DNA from: Cryptomeria japonica
Lineage: Eukaryota > Streptophyta > Pinopsida > Cupressales > Cupressaceae
Assembly: GCF_030272615.1 (NCBI RefSeq)
Contig: NC_081410.1
Location: 138,112,849-138,176,848 of the forward strand
Length of the DNA stretch: 64,000 nt
Direction: 5' to 3'
Both the position numbers and the translations under genes were made by a program. Every line of letters starts with the position of its first letter. Position 1 is the stretch's first letter. The notes beneath the pieces are model-generated. The model did not search any database and was not told the DNA's origin. It saw nothing but the letters and a program-made list of their open reading frames with translations. Shown piece by piece: positions 22,602-34,252 of this stretch.

Positions 22602-23798
22602 TGTTGGTTTCATGATGATATGTGGTGATTTGATCGAGTTAAGGATTTCGGTATGAGGATTGGTTTTTTTCAGTGTTCAGTGTTGCAGTGTTATGGTATT
22701 TGATTTGTTGTGCTCCAGAATGATTATATTTGAGTTTTGGATTTGGGAGAGTGTTTGGGATGTTCAAATGTATCTTCAATTTAGAAGGTTCGTGATTTCG
22801 TGCTCCGCAAGTTATCTTTCTAGTCTCAGTTTCTTCTATTAAGTGTTCTTGAGTATCAACATGTTGATCAATGAAGATTTGATTAATTGGTGTTAGCGTA
22901 GCTATTACAGATGGTTCTAACATGCTTGTTGTTGTTTCGTAATCGTGCCCTATTTGTTTTGCTAGTCCACATTGATCATCGTGCATGTTATTGAGGATCT
23001 TATGGGTCCGGTGATGTTCTTTATGTTATACGACATTTTCGGTGGTGTAGCATGTTGCAGATGATCTTGGCAAACTTTCAAGTGGTGTTGTGTGTTCATG
23101 GATTTGATTTGGGTCCATACTATGTCTTGATAACATTGTATTGGTCTATTTGTTGATCTATGTATTGTGTGATGTAATTTTGTAATTAGGTCTTAAGGGT
23201 CGAGTCAACCTTGTAGTCAAGGCTGGTGATTTGTATAAATAGGTGTCATATTCATGTAATTTTGATATTGGTGTTGTGTCTACATTATCAGAGAGTTTTG
23301 TATGTGCGAACAAGTGAATTCATCTTTCGGTGAGAAGTGTAGAGTAGAGAGTGTTTCAAGGCAGATAAATGTGCTTAACCATAATTGTCATTAGGCATTT
23401 GGAGATGCTATTCTTTTAGTTCATGTAATCCGAATTGTATTCCGATCTTTTGAAGGCAATGAGCCTTCCTCAGGGTTGTAGCCCTTTCTTGTTTTTAAGC
23501 AGTGAGCTCTAGGAAGTTTTCTTGAATGCATGTGCATTCCCCATTGTAATATTTTCACATACTACTATAGAGTATCATCTTATTGTGGGTAGGTTCCCAC
23601 CGTGGTTTTTCCCTTAACTAGGTTTTCCACATCAAAATCTTAGTGTTATGTGTATTGTTGTTATTGTGCTTATCTTTGTTCTTGTTGCAATATGTAGTTG
23701 TGCTTAATTTTTAGATCCGATGAAAATTGATTCACCCACCGCCCCCCCCCCCCCCCCTCTCAATTTTCCTTCATTGTTGTTGCCAACACTTTGAACAT
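22602..23798 (+). repeat. Solo-LTR-like block (copia type), ends uncertain
   Basis: It starts TGTTGGTTTCATGATG. It contains a TATA-like TATAAATA (23234-23241), the motif CACCGTGGTTTTTCCC also present in the copia LTRs of this window, and the U5 signature GATTCACCC followed by a 16-base C run and CTCTCA. It ends near GCCAACA (23788) or about 23798. TTCAA occurs at 22597-22601 and 23799-23803 and might be the target duplication, but the 3' end would then not read CA. No internal copia domain follows. Confidence 0.6.
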
Positions 23799-23814
23799 TT
23801 CAAGTGAAAATTCA

Positions 23815-26160
23815 GTCAATTCACAAATTTATAGCTCAACTTGTAGACAAGTGTCATCCATTCACACATTTGTTACATAAGAATATCAATTTCAGATGGG
23901 ATGATAAATTCCAACAAGTGTTTCAATTGCTCAAATATTAAGCCATGAATCCACTAGTTCTTATGCCACCAATCGAAGGAAAGCCCTTACTACTTTACAT
24001 ATCAACAACAACAACAAAACTAGGTGAACTTCTGACACAACAAGATTATGAATGAAAGGAAAGAGTCATCTATTATATTAATCGAACACTAGTGGGATAT
24101 GAAATTAATTAACCCCTATTCAGTGTGCATGTCTTATTGTAGTTTTTTCTTCACAAAAATTGTGATACTATTTGCCCACTTATAAGACAAAGCTAGTGGC
24201 AAACATTGATCCACTCAAATACTTACTCAGTAAAGAAGCTCTCACATGAAGATTGGCTAAATGGGTAATGATCCTAAGTGAATTTGATATCGAGTATGTT
24301 GATAGAAAATCTATCAAAGGACAAGTCATTGCAGATCAATTGGCAAATGCACCAATGATAGATGATTATTTGTTAATTTAATAATTTATGGATAAATCCA
24401 TCCTAGTAGTTACACAATCAAAGTTATGGAAACTCTATTTTGATGGATCTTTCACACAACATGGAGCTAGTGCAAACATACTTTTTATAACATGACAAGG
24501 TGATTGCATCACAAATTCATTCAGATTATCCTTTCCTAGCACCAACAATATAGAAAAATATGAGGCACTATAGGTCTATGAATTGTAGTGCAATGGAGGA
24601 TCTAGGAGCTTCATGTTTTTTGTCTCCCAACTTGTAATTCAACAAAAAAATAATCACTATCAAACTAAGGATTAAAAATTGATTCCTTACAAATAGATGG
24701 TTGATGATTTCATGAAATAATTGTGCAGAGATAATTTTTTAGCAAACTCCTAGAGAAAACAACTAAGTTGTTGAAGCCATGGCTACAATAGCTTCTTTCA
24801 TTGGCATACCATAGGATACAACCTATTGCAAATTCTTGGTGGATAATCTCTTGGTTCCCATGTATGAAATCCCTCCATATGAGCTCATATGTGTTATTGG
24901 TCCAGATTTCCCTTGGTATAGCGATATATTATCTTACCTCCATGATAATACCCCTCCACCCAATATTTCTAACAACAAATGTCATAATTTCATTCATCAA
25001 ACCTATTGATATGTTATCATTGTTGACATTCTTTACCACAGGGGTCTTGATGGTACTCTCCTTAGATGTGTAGAAAGTGGGGATGTTCAAACTGTGTTGT
25101 GAGAAGTTCACAAAGGTATATGTGGGGCCACTCTAGTGGTCCAACCTTAGCTAAGAAACTAATGAGGACTAGTTACTACTAGCCCACTATGGAGAAATAT
25201 GCTTATGAATTTGTCAAAAATAACAAACAATGTAAGATTCATAGAGACTATATACATGTACCAACACAGGAACTAAACCTGATCACAACGCCTTAGCCCT
25301 TTTATCAATGGGGACTCAAATTTGTGGATAATATTCACCCTCCGTCCTCCAATAGCCACAAATTCATAGTAATTGCCACTAAGTATTTCACAAAGGGGAT
25401 CAAAGTTGTTCCCTTAACACAAGTTATCGGTAAATAGATTACCACATTCATCCTTAATTACATTATATGTTGGTATGGTGTTCCCGTTTTCATCATCATG
25501 AATAATGGGCATCCTTTCAATAATCAAGACGTTTCATGAACTTTGTGATAAATTTCATATATAATATCATTTCTCCACTCCATACTATCCCTAAGGAAAC
25601 AATCAAGATGATACATCTAAAAAAACTATCCTTAAGATCCTCAAAAATGCAATCAATGACACTAGTCATTATTTATACATACAATTTAATCCACCTTGTG
25701 GTCCTACCGCACAAGTGTCAACACACCCATTGGAGCCAAACCATACTTGTCTATGGTGTTGAAGCTATCTTGAGGTAAAGTTACCATTTTTGTAGGTCTC
25801 CTTGCATGATCTTATCAGTGATGAGGATTGCAAAATCTCTTGGTTACAAGATCTTGAACTACTACATGAGCATAGACAATATGCTTTCAATCATCTTAAG
25901 GAATACCAACAATGTATGAAACAAAGCTACAATACTAATGTAAAACCTCACACATTTTAGGTAGGTGACTTGGTTCTCAAAGAAAATCCTAAGAATCAAC
26001 AAGATCAAGAGAAACAAGGTAAATTTGAACCTAATTGTCTTGGCCCCTACATTGTCATAACAGTCTATGGCTCTAGAGAATATCAATTATCTACTCCTGA
26101 AGGTGAACCACTTGGTTATTCTATCAACAACATGCACCTTTGCAGGTTGTACACATAGCC
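23815..26160 (+). pseudogene. Ty3/gypsy (Tat-lineage) pol relic: RT end, RNase H, second RNase H, integrase
   Basis: Reading order on the plus strand: the RT end (AQLVDKCHPFTHLLHKNINF, at about 23834); RNase H (NRTLVGYEIN, WVMILSEFDIEYVDRKS across frames to about 24360); a second archaeal-type RNase H (WKLYFDGSFTQHGASAN at about 24427, then HYQTKD and KLIPYK); integrase (EVHKGICG, PTMEKYAYEFVKN, PFYQWGLKFVD, FIIMNNGHPF at about 25095-25525); and the integrase C-terminus GKFEPNCLGPYIVITVYGS with INNMHLCRLY (25970-26157). The extra RNase H between pol RNase H and integrase is the mark of the Tat clade. The RT catalytic core is absent, many stops interrupt it, and the integrase TDNG motif reads MNNG. 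It is non-functional. Confidence 0.85.
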
Positions 26161-26435
26161 CTTCAAAGAACCCCTTAAAAATACAAAAAAATAAAAAAAT
26201 ATTATCAAAAAGATAAAAAACATTAAAAAATCGTAACCTTGATGAAACCCTGGCAAACAAGCGTCTTGTGTGACACAAAAAATTAAAAAAATTAAAGAGA
26301 AATAAAGTCATCCAATGGTGAAAACCACTTTGGTGGCACTCTGGGCAAGTACCATGGTGAAAACCAAGTAACTGATGCCATATGTAGGGACTTTTACTCC
26401 TCCCTCCTTCATGATTTTGCATCATTCCTTTCACT
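26161..26435 (+). other. 3' untranslated part of the Tat relic
   Basis: A-rich sequence with ATGGTGAAAACC twice (at about 26318 and 26349) and GGTGGCACTCTGGGCAAG. It separates the integrase end from a copia-type fragment. The junction between the two elements is not visible. Confidence 0.45.
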
Positions 26436-27541
26436 ATGCACAAACTCACATCCCATATTGCCATTGGGGATAACTCCTTCAATGATGTGATGTGTGTACC
26501 CCACTTGACAAATAATCTTCTTTCCATCTATCAAATCACACATGGGGCAAGTAGGAAAACTGTGGAGCTTACACCTGATTCAATTATCATTAGAGACTTG
26601 GAAAGTGGAGATATCATTGCGACTGGGGTGGTTGATCATGCATCTCGGTTGTACTCTTTTTCACATTTTGGTCCTATTGATGAGGTTGATTCTTCCTATG
26701 TTGATGATTCAAATTTTGAGGAGAACTTTGGGTACTTGAACTTGGGGATTCTCACATGTGACCCCATTCTTGAGCCTTGCATTGCATCTCCTTCTCTTGA
26801 TATCACACCACCTATTGCACCTGATGATGCAGCTAGTGCGACAGTTTTGCCTTCTTGTGATTCAGTGCAGCAGGATATTTCATGTCTTCTAGCTTCAGTT
26901 GATTGGGATGCCTACTTGACAGACATTGCAAGTTTGTTTGTGGAGTCCTACATTGCAGATTTGGGAGACATCATTGATGACATTCATCTTCTCTTTGATG
27001 AAGATTATCCATCTTCGATTGTTGCGAGGGATCACTCTGAGCCTCTTGTGCATTCTCTACATGATCAATTTTTAGAGGTTGACATGATTGTGGATACTTT
27101 TGTCCAACAGTTGGAGGAGGTCTCTTTATTTTTGAGGAGACATGTGAGTCTTTGGATATTGTTCTACATTCATCTCCACTAGATCTTGGAGTGCCTTTTT
27201 CAACAGTGTGGTGTAGTTTACCACCTTTGGAAGGGGTAACTTTCAGCATCAACATGGGGATACTTGAGCAGTTTTCAAAGATTCCTTTCATCACGAGTAT
27301 TTTTGCTTCATCTTCCCTTCATGATTGGGGAGACTTCATGGATACACCTTTGGTTTTGTTTCTTCCTAAGGGGAGGAATGTGGTTCGACGTTTGTGGAGC
27401 GGTTTCTTCATTCATCTTCGAGCTTCTACCATTGGTGTAGATACCACATTGAGGGGGGGTTGCCTAGCTTCTCTTCTTCTTCTCTCATATGGGGGGGACT
27501 TTTTCCTCACATGGGGTTTTGTCCTTCACATACTTCTATGA
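26436..27541 (+). pseudogene. Copia protease/pre-integrase linker joined to an unrecognised acidic frame
   Basis: The open frame 26436-27182 begins with the copia segment between protease and integrase: MCVPHLTNNLLSIYQIT, VELTPDSIIIRDLESGDIIA and TGVVDHASRLYSFSHFG. After SHFG, where the integrase zinc finger should follow, comes an acidic stretch rich in Asp, Ser, Leu and Ile with DWDAYLTDIASLFVESYIAD. A frameshift near 27130-27150 moves to the frame 27152-27541, which continues with SSLHDWGDFMDTPLVLFLP and RNVVRRLWSGFFIHLRAST. No integrase or RT is present. The protease DSG active site is missing (5' truncation). The tail matches no family I know. A decayed relative occurs at about 42000-42290, so it is a recurrent unit, probably of a non-autonomous copia lineage. 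Confidence 0.6.
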
Positions 27542-27755
27542 GAGTTCTTTGTATCTAGTTTTCATTTCTCTTTTGGGGGAGGGTTTTTTCCCATTGGATT
27601 TTTCTCTCTTTCCCCTCTTTGTGAGAGATTTCATTGCATTGGTTTGCATGCATTTGCATTTATACCTAGGTACCTAACATAGCCTAGTAGTCGGGATCCA
27701 TCTTGCATTGCTTAGTTGCATTGTAGACTTTAGTGCATTCCCCTAAGTTGCATTT
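27542..27755 (+). other. 3' leader to the polypurine tract
   Basis: Short non-coding stretch between the acidic frame and the PPT. It has T-rich runs and no recognised domain. Confidence 0.4.
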
Positions 27756-27764
27756 AAGGTGGGG
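27756..27764 (+). promoter_or_regulatory. Polypurine tract (plus-strand primer site)
   Basis: AAGGTGGGG lies directly before the LTR start TGTTGGTG, the position and composition expected of a PPT. Confidence 0.75.
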
Positions 27765-28270
27765 TGTTGGTGTAAATAATTATTCATCTTGGATATTATT
27801 ACACCTTACTTAAGTTTACTTAGGTACATGCATTTCATAGCAGTTTGGGTATGAGACACTTGGGTGTTTGTGCCACATTGGGATAGTGTGTGTAGGAGAA
27901 TTTCCACCTTTTATGGTGTTGATCTTGTTACTACTCTATCATATCCACTTATTGTGGAGTGATAATTCCACCTTCGGTGGGTGATCTACCTCATGTGGAA
28001 TATCATATTGTTTCTCCTACCTACCACACCTATTTGCTACCTACCTTTGTTTCTTATTGAGTCACATGTCATGTTTGTGTGCTCACATATCCATTAGCCT
28101 TACCTATATAAGCAGGCTCATCTATATTATTTGTACGGACAATGGGCAATCATTAAACGATTGATGATCTAGTTGATCAGTATTTTCATCTTGATAGAAT
28201 ATAGTTTATTTCTATCATCTATTTTGTCTCTCTTATCTGTGCTTTCCATTGCCTCTAGATCTTGGCAAAA
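27765..28270 (+). repeat. 3' LTR of the copia-like non-autonomous element
   Basis: It starts TGTTGGTGTAAATAATTATT after the PPT. It carries a TATA box CTATATAAGC (28104-28113) and short CCACCTT(T/C)..GTG repeats (about 27906 and 27970). The 3' end is not fixed; similarity to LTR-like sequence fades in AT-rich DNA at about 28250-28280. No 5' partner LTR is in the window. Confidence 0.65.
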
Positions 28271-29553
28271 TCTCACAAAAATATTTATTAATTTAGAATT
28301 CATGTTGCAAATAGTAAATTTGATCCAAACTTATAATTCAAACAAATTAAAGAACTTATAATTTATAAGAATAAAAATAATTTAAGTATTTCAATTTCAT
28401 TATATTGAAATAAAAGTAATAATATTATAAAAATGTGATTAATATTATGTGATGATGAGAGAGAATAAAGAAAAATATAAAAACTATAATATGAGTATCA
28501 ATTATTATGAAAACTTTTTCTGATTAAAGAGTTTTTAGACATTAATAATTAAATAATAAAAATAATAAAAATATATACTTACATAATTAAACATTATTGT
28601 TTATAATAGGAAAATTGTTTTATATTTTTCTTTATCATTCATATCATGAATTGTAAATTCACCTGATTTGATCATTCAACCATATTAAGAATTTATAATT
28701 TATAAGAATCAAAATAATTGAATATTTCCATTTTCATTTTAGTAAAATAAAAGAATAATATTATAAAAAATATGTAATTTTGTTTATATTCTATTCATAT
28801 TTAAATGAATGATTAATATTATATATTTCATTTTTTCTTAGGACATTACATTGTACATGATGATGAGATGGAATAAAGAGAAAAATAAAGATTATAATAT
28901 GGATAACAATTATTATTAAAGACTTTTCTAATTAAAGAGATTTTAGATATTAATAATTATTAAAGAAATAAAAACAATAAAAGTAATTTGATTATGAAGC
29001 TTATATTTATATTTTCAATATTGATGTTTTTTTAATTAATTTTAATATATAAATGAATAAAAGATTTTAATCATGAGATCAAGCAATTTATAAGACTAAT
29101 AGTTGTAATAAAGCTAAGACATTTATCAAACATAGAGACCAAGCAACTCATAAGACCAAGAGTTACAATCCAAATACATCACACTAACACATTTATTAGA
29201 CTCTTGAATTACATCCACAAAATTTTCACACCTTCTTTGAAGTTAGATTTTCTACTATAAATATTAATAAAAAAATTGCTACTTTATTTCAACTCATCTT
29301 CTTAAACAAAACATTTAAATTGTCCACTCTTCCTATGATAAAAAACATTTAAATTGTCTCACTCTCAAATTCTATTTGTACTTCAAATTGTCTACCAACA
29401 AAACCAAAAACATAATCAATCAAATACCTCACTATAAGACGCATCACTATTGTTAAGATTTTGTCTCCATTAAACATGAAGCTCTCAAATTATAAATGAA
29501 TTAATAAAATATTTTAATCAAAGGACCAAACAATTTAGAGTACCAAGAGCTTC
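28271..29553. repeat. AT-rich region with a roughly 0.3 kb direct duplication
   Basis: 28352-28568 and 28694-28980 share TATAATTTATAAGAAT, AATAATATTATAAAAA, GATGATGAGA, AATAAAGA and AGATATTAATAATTA/AGACATTAATAATTA in order. The part 29100-29510 is a diverged copy of 36990-37590, sharing TTAAATTGTCCACTCT, CTATTTGTACT and TTTTGTCTCCATTAAA. No genes are seen. Confidence 0.65.
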
Positions 29554-29576
29554 AATAAAATCGACACACCAGATAT

Positions 29577-29760
29577 AGAGACCAAGTAGTTTAGTGGATC
29601 GCAACTTAAGGTGTGGGTATGCTCCCCATGGTCTTGAGTTCGAGTCCCCGGCTGTGTTAACTCTGTGTGTGTTGCTACCTTGTGAGTGGGTTGTACACAC
29701 TGGGGGATTAGTCTTGCTTCGGCAAGGACACCTCCAGATTCCACGATAGTGAATATAAAA
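29577..29760 (+). mobile_element. tRNA-derived SINE with 23-base target duplications
   Basis: The head carries Pol III boxes at tRNA spacing: box A TAGTTTAGTGG (29587-29597) and box B GAGTTCGAGTCC (29636-29647). The roughly 110-base body is unrelated to tRNA and ends in AT-rich ATATAAAAA. The 23 bases before it (29554-29576) and after it (29761-29783) match at 20 positions, a length typical of LINE-mediated integration. The body follows none of the LINEs in this window, so the partner is unknown. Confidence 0.8.
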
Positions 29761-29783
29761 AATAAAACCAACACACTAGATAT

Positions 29784-30867
29784 TGTTAGGTCCCAGAGAC
29801 AACTGAGAGGGGGGAGAGGGGGGCGGGGGGGGGGGGGGGGTGAATCAGTTGTCAAATAAATTTAAACCAAAAACAACTTAACCAACTTAATGCTTAATAC
29901 TGGTAAACCAGTTAAATATGTTGGTAGATAGTTTTAACAGTTAATTGCTATACCGGTAAGGATTAGTGCATGAAACACAAACACAAAGTTATCCACAACA
30001 CATAACACCAATATTTGTACGTGGAAACCCTGTAAGGGGAAAAAACAAGGTGGGAAACCTTACCCACAATCAAATGATACTACTGCAGATAGTAAGTGTA
30101 CATAAATGGGGTCTGCACATGCATAAAGGCCAACCGCCTAGAGCTCACTACTCAATCACAAAATGGGAGTCACACTGACTACAGTTGGATGGTTAAATCC
30201 AATAAGAATGTACTGCACAAAATAGCATCTTCATATGCTGGATTGAATACCGGTGTAATGCTGATATGCTTTCAGAAAACCCTAGCTTCACCTTCAAATG
30301 ATGTCTGCGTGTATAGCTTTGCTTAATTTCGCATATACCTTCACACAATCCTTTTTCACATTCCACACTTGATCTTACAAATAAGATCTTACATTTATAC
30401 CATAACTTAAGACCAATTTTAGTAGGTCGGCTCTACAAGATATTACAATAAAAATATTTTACAAACAATATAATATCCGATGCAATAACCGATTGAACAT
30501 GTCGGCTTAATGCATTTACAACAATAATTATTCATCTCCATAGCGTGCCATGTTGATCTGGAAAAGATAAACTTGTCGGTGTAACCCTAGACCTATTTGC
30601 CGATAACAACAAATATGCAACTATGAATATACCAATGAACAAAACTCTAGGACAAGATGTCCAAATGATGTCTTCGACATAACCATGTGTTTTCCATATC
30701 ATTCCAAGTGCTAGTGATCATTATATCTTGCCGGTGTACCAAATATCGGTGACTGTGCATGAGTCACTTGCTTGTCGATGAATGTTGCTGATTCTCCAAA
30801 GTGTCAGAGTTGATAAGAGTTTAGTAGGTGTTGACATCAATGACAAAACCATACCAAAATACCAACA
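29784..30867 (-). repeat. copia-1 3' LTR
   Basis: On the minus strand it begins TGTTGGTATTTTGG and ends GACCTAACA. It is very similar to 35383-36437 apart from scattered substitutions and a longer G/C homopolymer block (29808-29840). It carries the GTGGTTTTTCCCC motif shared with other copia LTRs here. Confidence 0.93.
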
Positions 30868-30886
30868 ATCTCCCCATTTGGCATTG
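30868..30886 (-). promoter_or_regulatory. copia-1 polypurine tract region
   Basis: On the minus strand ATGCCAAATGGGGAGAT directly precedes the LTR start TGTTGGTA. Confidence 0.8.
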
Positions 30887-31253
30887 ATGGCAACACAAGA
30901 TGGAAAAACCATCAAAGTGCCAAAACAGAAATGCCAAGTACCAAAAACCAACAATCTCCAAAAAGATCATAAACAGAAATCAAAATACAAATACAGAGAG
31001 TAATAACCTCTCCTAAACAATAATCTCTCCCCCTGGGAGCAACATGTGTTTTCATTGTATTTCTCAAAGTTTTTCCATACCAATCTCTCCCCCTTTGACA
31101 TCAAATGCCAAAGTTACAATAAAACCAAGTTCAAATACAAAATACCAATCAATTCAATATACCAACTACTCCCCCTAAGAAGTAGCTTCCCATCAAAGAT
31201 CGGAATAAAAAAAAATTTATTAATTATGTCGGTTGATGATAATCATCAACTGT

Positions 31254-31985
31254 CTAAGTCTCTATCAGTGGTGGTATGACTCCAAGCTGACCTCTGAGAT
31301 ATTCAAAAGTCTCCTTAGGCAAAGGTTTAGTGAAAATATCTGCAATCTGCTCTTTAGTATTCACATAAACCAGTTTTATCTCCTTTGCTTCAACATTTTC
31401 CCTTAGAAAATTCAGTTTGATAGAAACATGTTTGGTTTTAGAATGTAATACTGGATTCTTAGATATATCAATTGCTGCAGTGTTATCACAATATATAGTA
31501 ATAGGTTCCTTGCATTTTACCTTTATGTCTTTCAACATTTGTTTAAGCCATAGTACCTGTGTACAGTTAGTTGTTGCTGCAACATATTCTGATTCTGTTG
31601 TTGATAAAGATGTACAACTTTGTTTCTTACTCAACCAAGAAACTAGTCTATTTCCAAGAAAGAATGCTCCGCCGGTGGTGCTTTTTCTATCATCCACATC
31701 TCCTACCCAATTTGCATCTATGTATGCACATAATTCAAAGTTTTCATCTCTAGGATACCATAATCCAAGATTTATAGTGCCTTGTAAGTACCAAAAAATC
31801 CTTTTTACTATTGATTCATGATTTTCTCTAGGATTACTTTGAAATCTTGAAACAATACATACTGCATTCATAATATTAGGTCTGGTTTGTGTCAAATACA
31901 ATAAACCTCCTATCATAGATTTGTATCTAGTTGGATTAACAAGTGTAGATTCATCCCTTTGTGATAATTTGGCATTTGTTGTCAT
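31254..31985 (-). pseudogene. copia-1 RNase H domain
   Basis: A 243-codon open stretch covers the RT C-terminus (MIGGLLYLTQTRPNIMNAVC) and RNase H. Catalytic-type acids are visible in AYIDANWVGD, STTESEYVA and YCDNTAAIDISKNP. It ends with EQIADIFTKPLPKETFEYLR and a short tail, as in plant copia proteins. RNase H degrades the RNA strand of the RNA/DNA hybrid in the virus-like particle. The domain itself is uninterrupted, but a frame change at about 31975-31990 cuts it off from the RT upstream. Confidence 0.93.
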
Positions 31986-32868
31986 CTAGTGTGCTTACCA
32001 GTTTAGAGTTATCCATCCTAAATTTCTTTAGTAACTCTTTTAAGCATTTGGATTGACTCAAGAATATACCTTTATTAGTCTGTGAAATCTGCAATCCTAA
32101 AAAGAATTTTATTTCTCCAATCATAGACATTTCAAATTCTTGCTGCATTTTAATAGAAAATTCCTTACATAATCGATCTTCTCCTCCAAAGATTATATCA
32201 TCAACAAATACTTCTATAATCAAGATGTCATCATTAGTTACTTTATAATATAAATTGATATCTGCATTTCCTTTAGTAAAACCAATCTTTAAAAGATACT
32301 TATCCAATCTTGCATACCAAGCTCTTGGAGCTTGTTTTAGTCCATACAGAGCTTTTCTTAACCTGCAAACCATATCATTGTCATCTGTCAAAGAAAATCC
32401 ATCAGGTTGTTCAATATATACTTCCTCTTCAAGATCTCCATTCAAAAATGCACATTTAATATCCATTTGATAAACTTTGTAGTTCTTGTGTAATGCAAAA
32501 GCCAAAAATAATCTGACTGCCTCAATTCTAGCTACCGATGCAAAGGTTTCATTGTAATCAATTCCTTCTTTCTGATAATATCTCTTACACACTAATCTTG
32601 CTTTATTTCTAAGAACCTTACCATCTTCATTAAGTTTGTTTCTAAATACCCATTTGGTTCTAATTACATGTTTATCTTTAGGCCAGGGAACTAATGTCCA
32701 AGTGTTGTTTTTCTCAATTTGTTCTAATTCTTCTTCCATAGCTTTAATCCAAAATTTATCTTCACATGCTTCATTAATAGATGATGGTTCAATTTGAGAA
32801 ATAAGACATACCTCTTCATTTGCCAATCTTCCTCTTGTCATAACTCCTTTAAACTTGTTTCCAATTAT
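31951..32868 (-). pseudogene. copia-1 reverse transcriptase domain
   Basis: The open stretch 31951-32841 continues the frame of the integrase segment beyond a TAG at 32869-32871. Motifs in order: [33 protein letters not shown] (first catalytic Asp), [18 protein letters not shown], and FVDDIIFGG (the YxDD-equivalent active site), then [17 protein letters not shown] is usual in plant copia RTs. The core residues are intact. The frame is lost at about 31985, before the RNase H. The RT would copy element RNA into cDNA primed by initiator tRNA-Met. Confidence 0.93.
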
Positions 32869-34017
32869 CTAATCTTCAGAATGATTCAGTCTTACATATC
32901 GGGGTGTCTTGGTTTGTTGTTGTTCCTCAATTACTGTGGAATCCTCAGATGATACCGGGGTAACTGGATCTTCATTCTGTACCGATGGATTCCGAGTAGG
33001 TTCATTTGTCAAAATTTCTGTTGCCGATTCAGAGTCTATATACCTTGAAGTTCCTCTGAATTGTTCATCAATCTTTACATTTGTACTTTCAACAATTTTT
33101 TGCAATCTTTTGTTGAAACATCTATATGCCTTGCTCTTAGATGAATAAACAAGAAATATTCCTTCATCACTTCTAGGATCAAATTTGCCAATATACTCAT
33201 CTCTTCTGATATAACATTTACTTCCAAAAATTCTGAAATACTTAAGAGTAGGAGTATTACCAAACCATAGTTCATGAGGGGTCTTACTGGTTTCACCTTT
33301 GATGTGGACTTTGTTAAATGTATAGACCGTTGTACTGACTGCTTCTCTCCAATATACATGTGGTAGGTTTGCTTCTGATAACATACTTGTTGCTGCATCC
33401 AAGATAGTTTTGTTTTTCCTTTCAACAACTCCATTCTGTTGTGGTGTCTGAGGTGCTGATAGTTGTCTTCTGATTCCATTCACTTCACAGAATGTATTAA
33501 ATTCCTTAGATGTAAATTCACCTGCTTGATCTGATCTTAAACATTTGATTTTCTTACCGGTTTCATTTTCTACCATTGCTTTGAACAGTTTGAACTTTCC
33601 AAGTGCTTCTGATTTTTCATTGAGAAAAGTAACCCAACACATTCTAGAATAGTCATTAATAATTAGCATGAAATATCTATCACTTTGTAAGATTTTAGTT
33701 CTAGCTAGACCACATAAATCGGTGTGAATCAAATCAAGAGCATTATTTGATTTTTCTAGAATACTTTTAAAACTAGCTCTAACTTGTTTTCCAAATTGAC
33801 ATTCCTTACATACTGTATTCTGAGGTTTGACAATTTTAGGTAAATTTGTAACTGCCTTGGTAGTACTGATCTTTACCATGCAATCAAAGTTTACATGACA
33901 GAGTCTCTTATGCCATAACCAACTTTCATCTATATGTGCAATTAAGCATGTCTTTTCATTGTTATTCAAATGAAAGATATTACCTCTAGTCTGATTACCG
34001 GTTGCAATTTCCAACAC
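32869..34017 (-). pseudogene. copia-1 integrase domain
   Basis: The 382-codon stretch starts in the pre-integrase linker (GNQTRGNIFHLNN). It has the zinc-binding HKRLCHVNFD with CKECQFGK, then the DDE core: HTDLCG, LRSDQAGEFTS and NGVVERKN, with exactly 35 residues between the second Asp and the Glu. The usual SDNGGEF is SDQAGEF here. The C-terminal region contains GIFLVYSSKSKAYRCFNKR and a Ser/Thr/Glu-rich spacer to the RT, and ends at the TAG 32869-32871 in frame with RT. Integrase inserts the cDNA, producing the 5-base duplication seen at this element. Confidence 0.93.
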
Positions 34018-34252
34018 TCAAAAGATTATGCTTTAATCCTTCAACATAGTAGACATTGTCAGTGTTATGCTTACCATCAAGAGATATTGTACCCTTACCT
34101 TTGATTGAACAAGCTTTGTCATCTCCAAATCTCACTAAGCCTCCATTGTATTCTTGAAAGTTCAAGAATTTACCTTTTTCTCCTGTCATATGATGTGAGC
34201 ATCCTGAATCAATGATCCATTCATCCTTTACTTCAACTTTAGCTGTCAGGGC
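33995..34252 (-). pseudogene. copia-1 protease domain and linker
   Basis: It lies directly downstream of the gag stop and in the same frame: EWIIDSGCSHHMTGEKG carries the aspartic-protease DSG triad. YYVEGLKHNLLSVG follows. There the usual linker is missing and the frame changes into the integrase segment (about 34000-34017), which points to a small deletion. The protease would process the polyprotein. Confidence 0.9.

Noticed and set aside
22602-23803. Firm solo LTR call with TTCAA target duplication
   Set aside because: The duplication would require an LTR end that does not read CA, so the ends are left uncertain.
29577-29660. Functional tRNA gene
   Set aside because: The boxes are good, but the acceptor stem ends do not pair and the unit continues into a SINE body with long target duplications.
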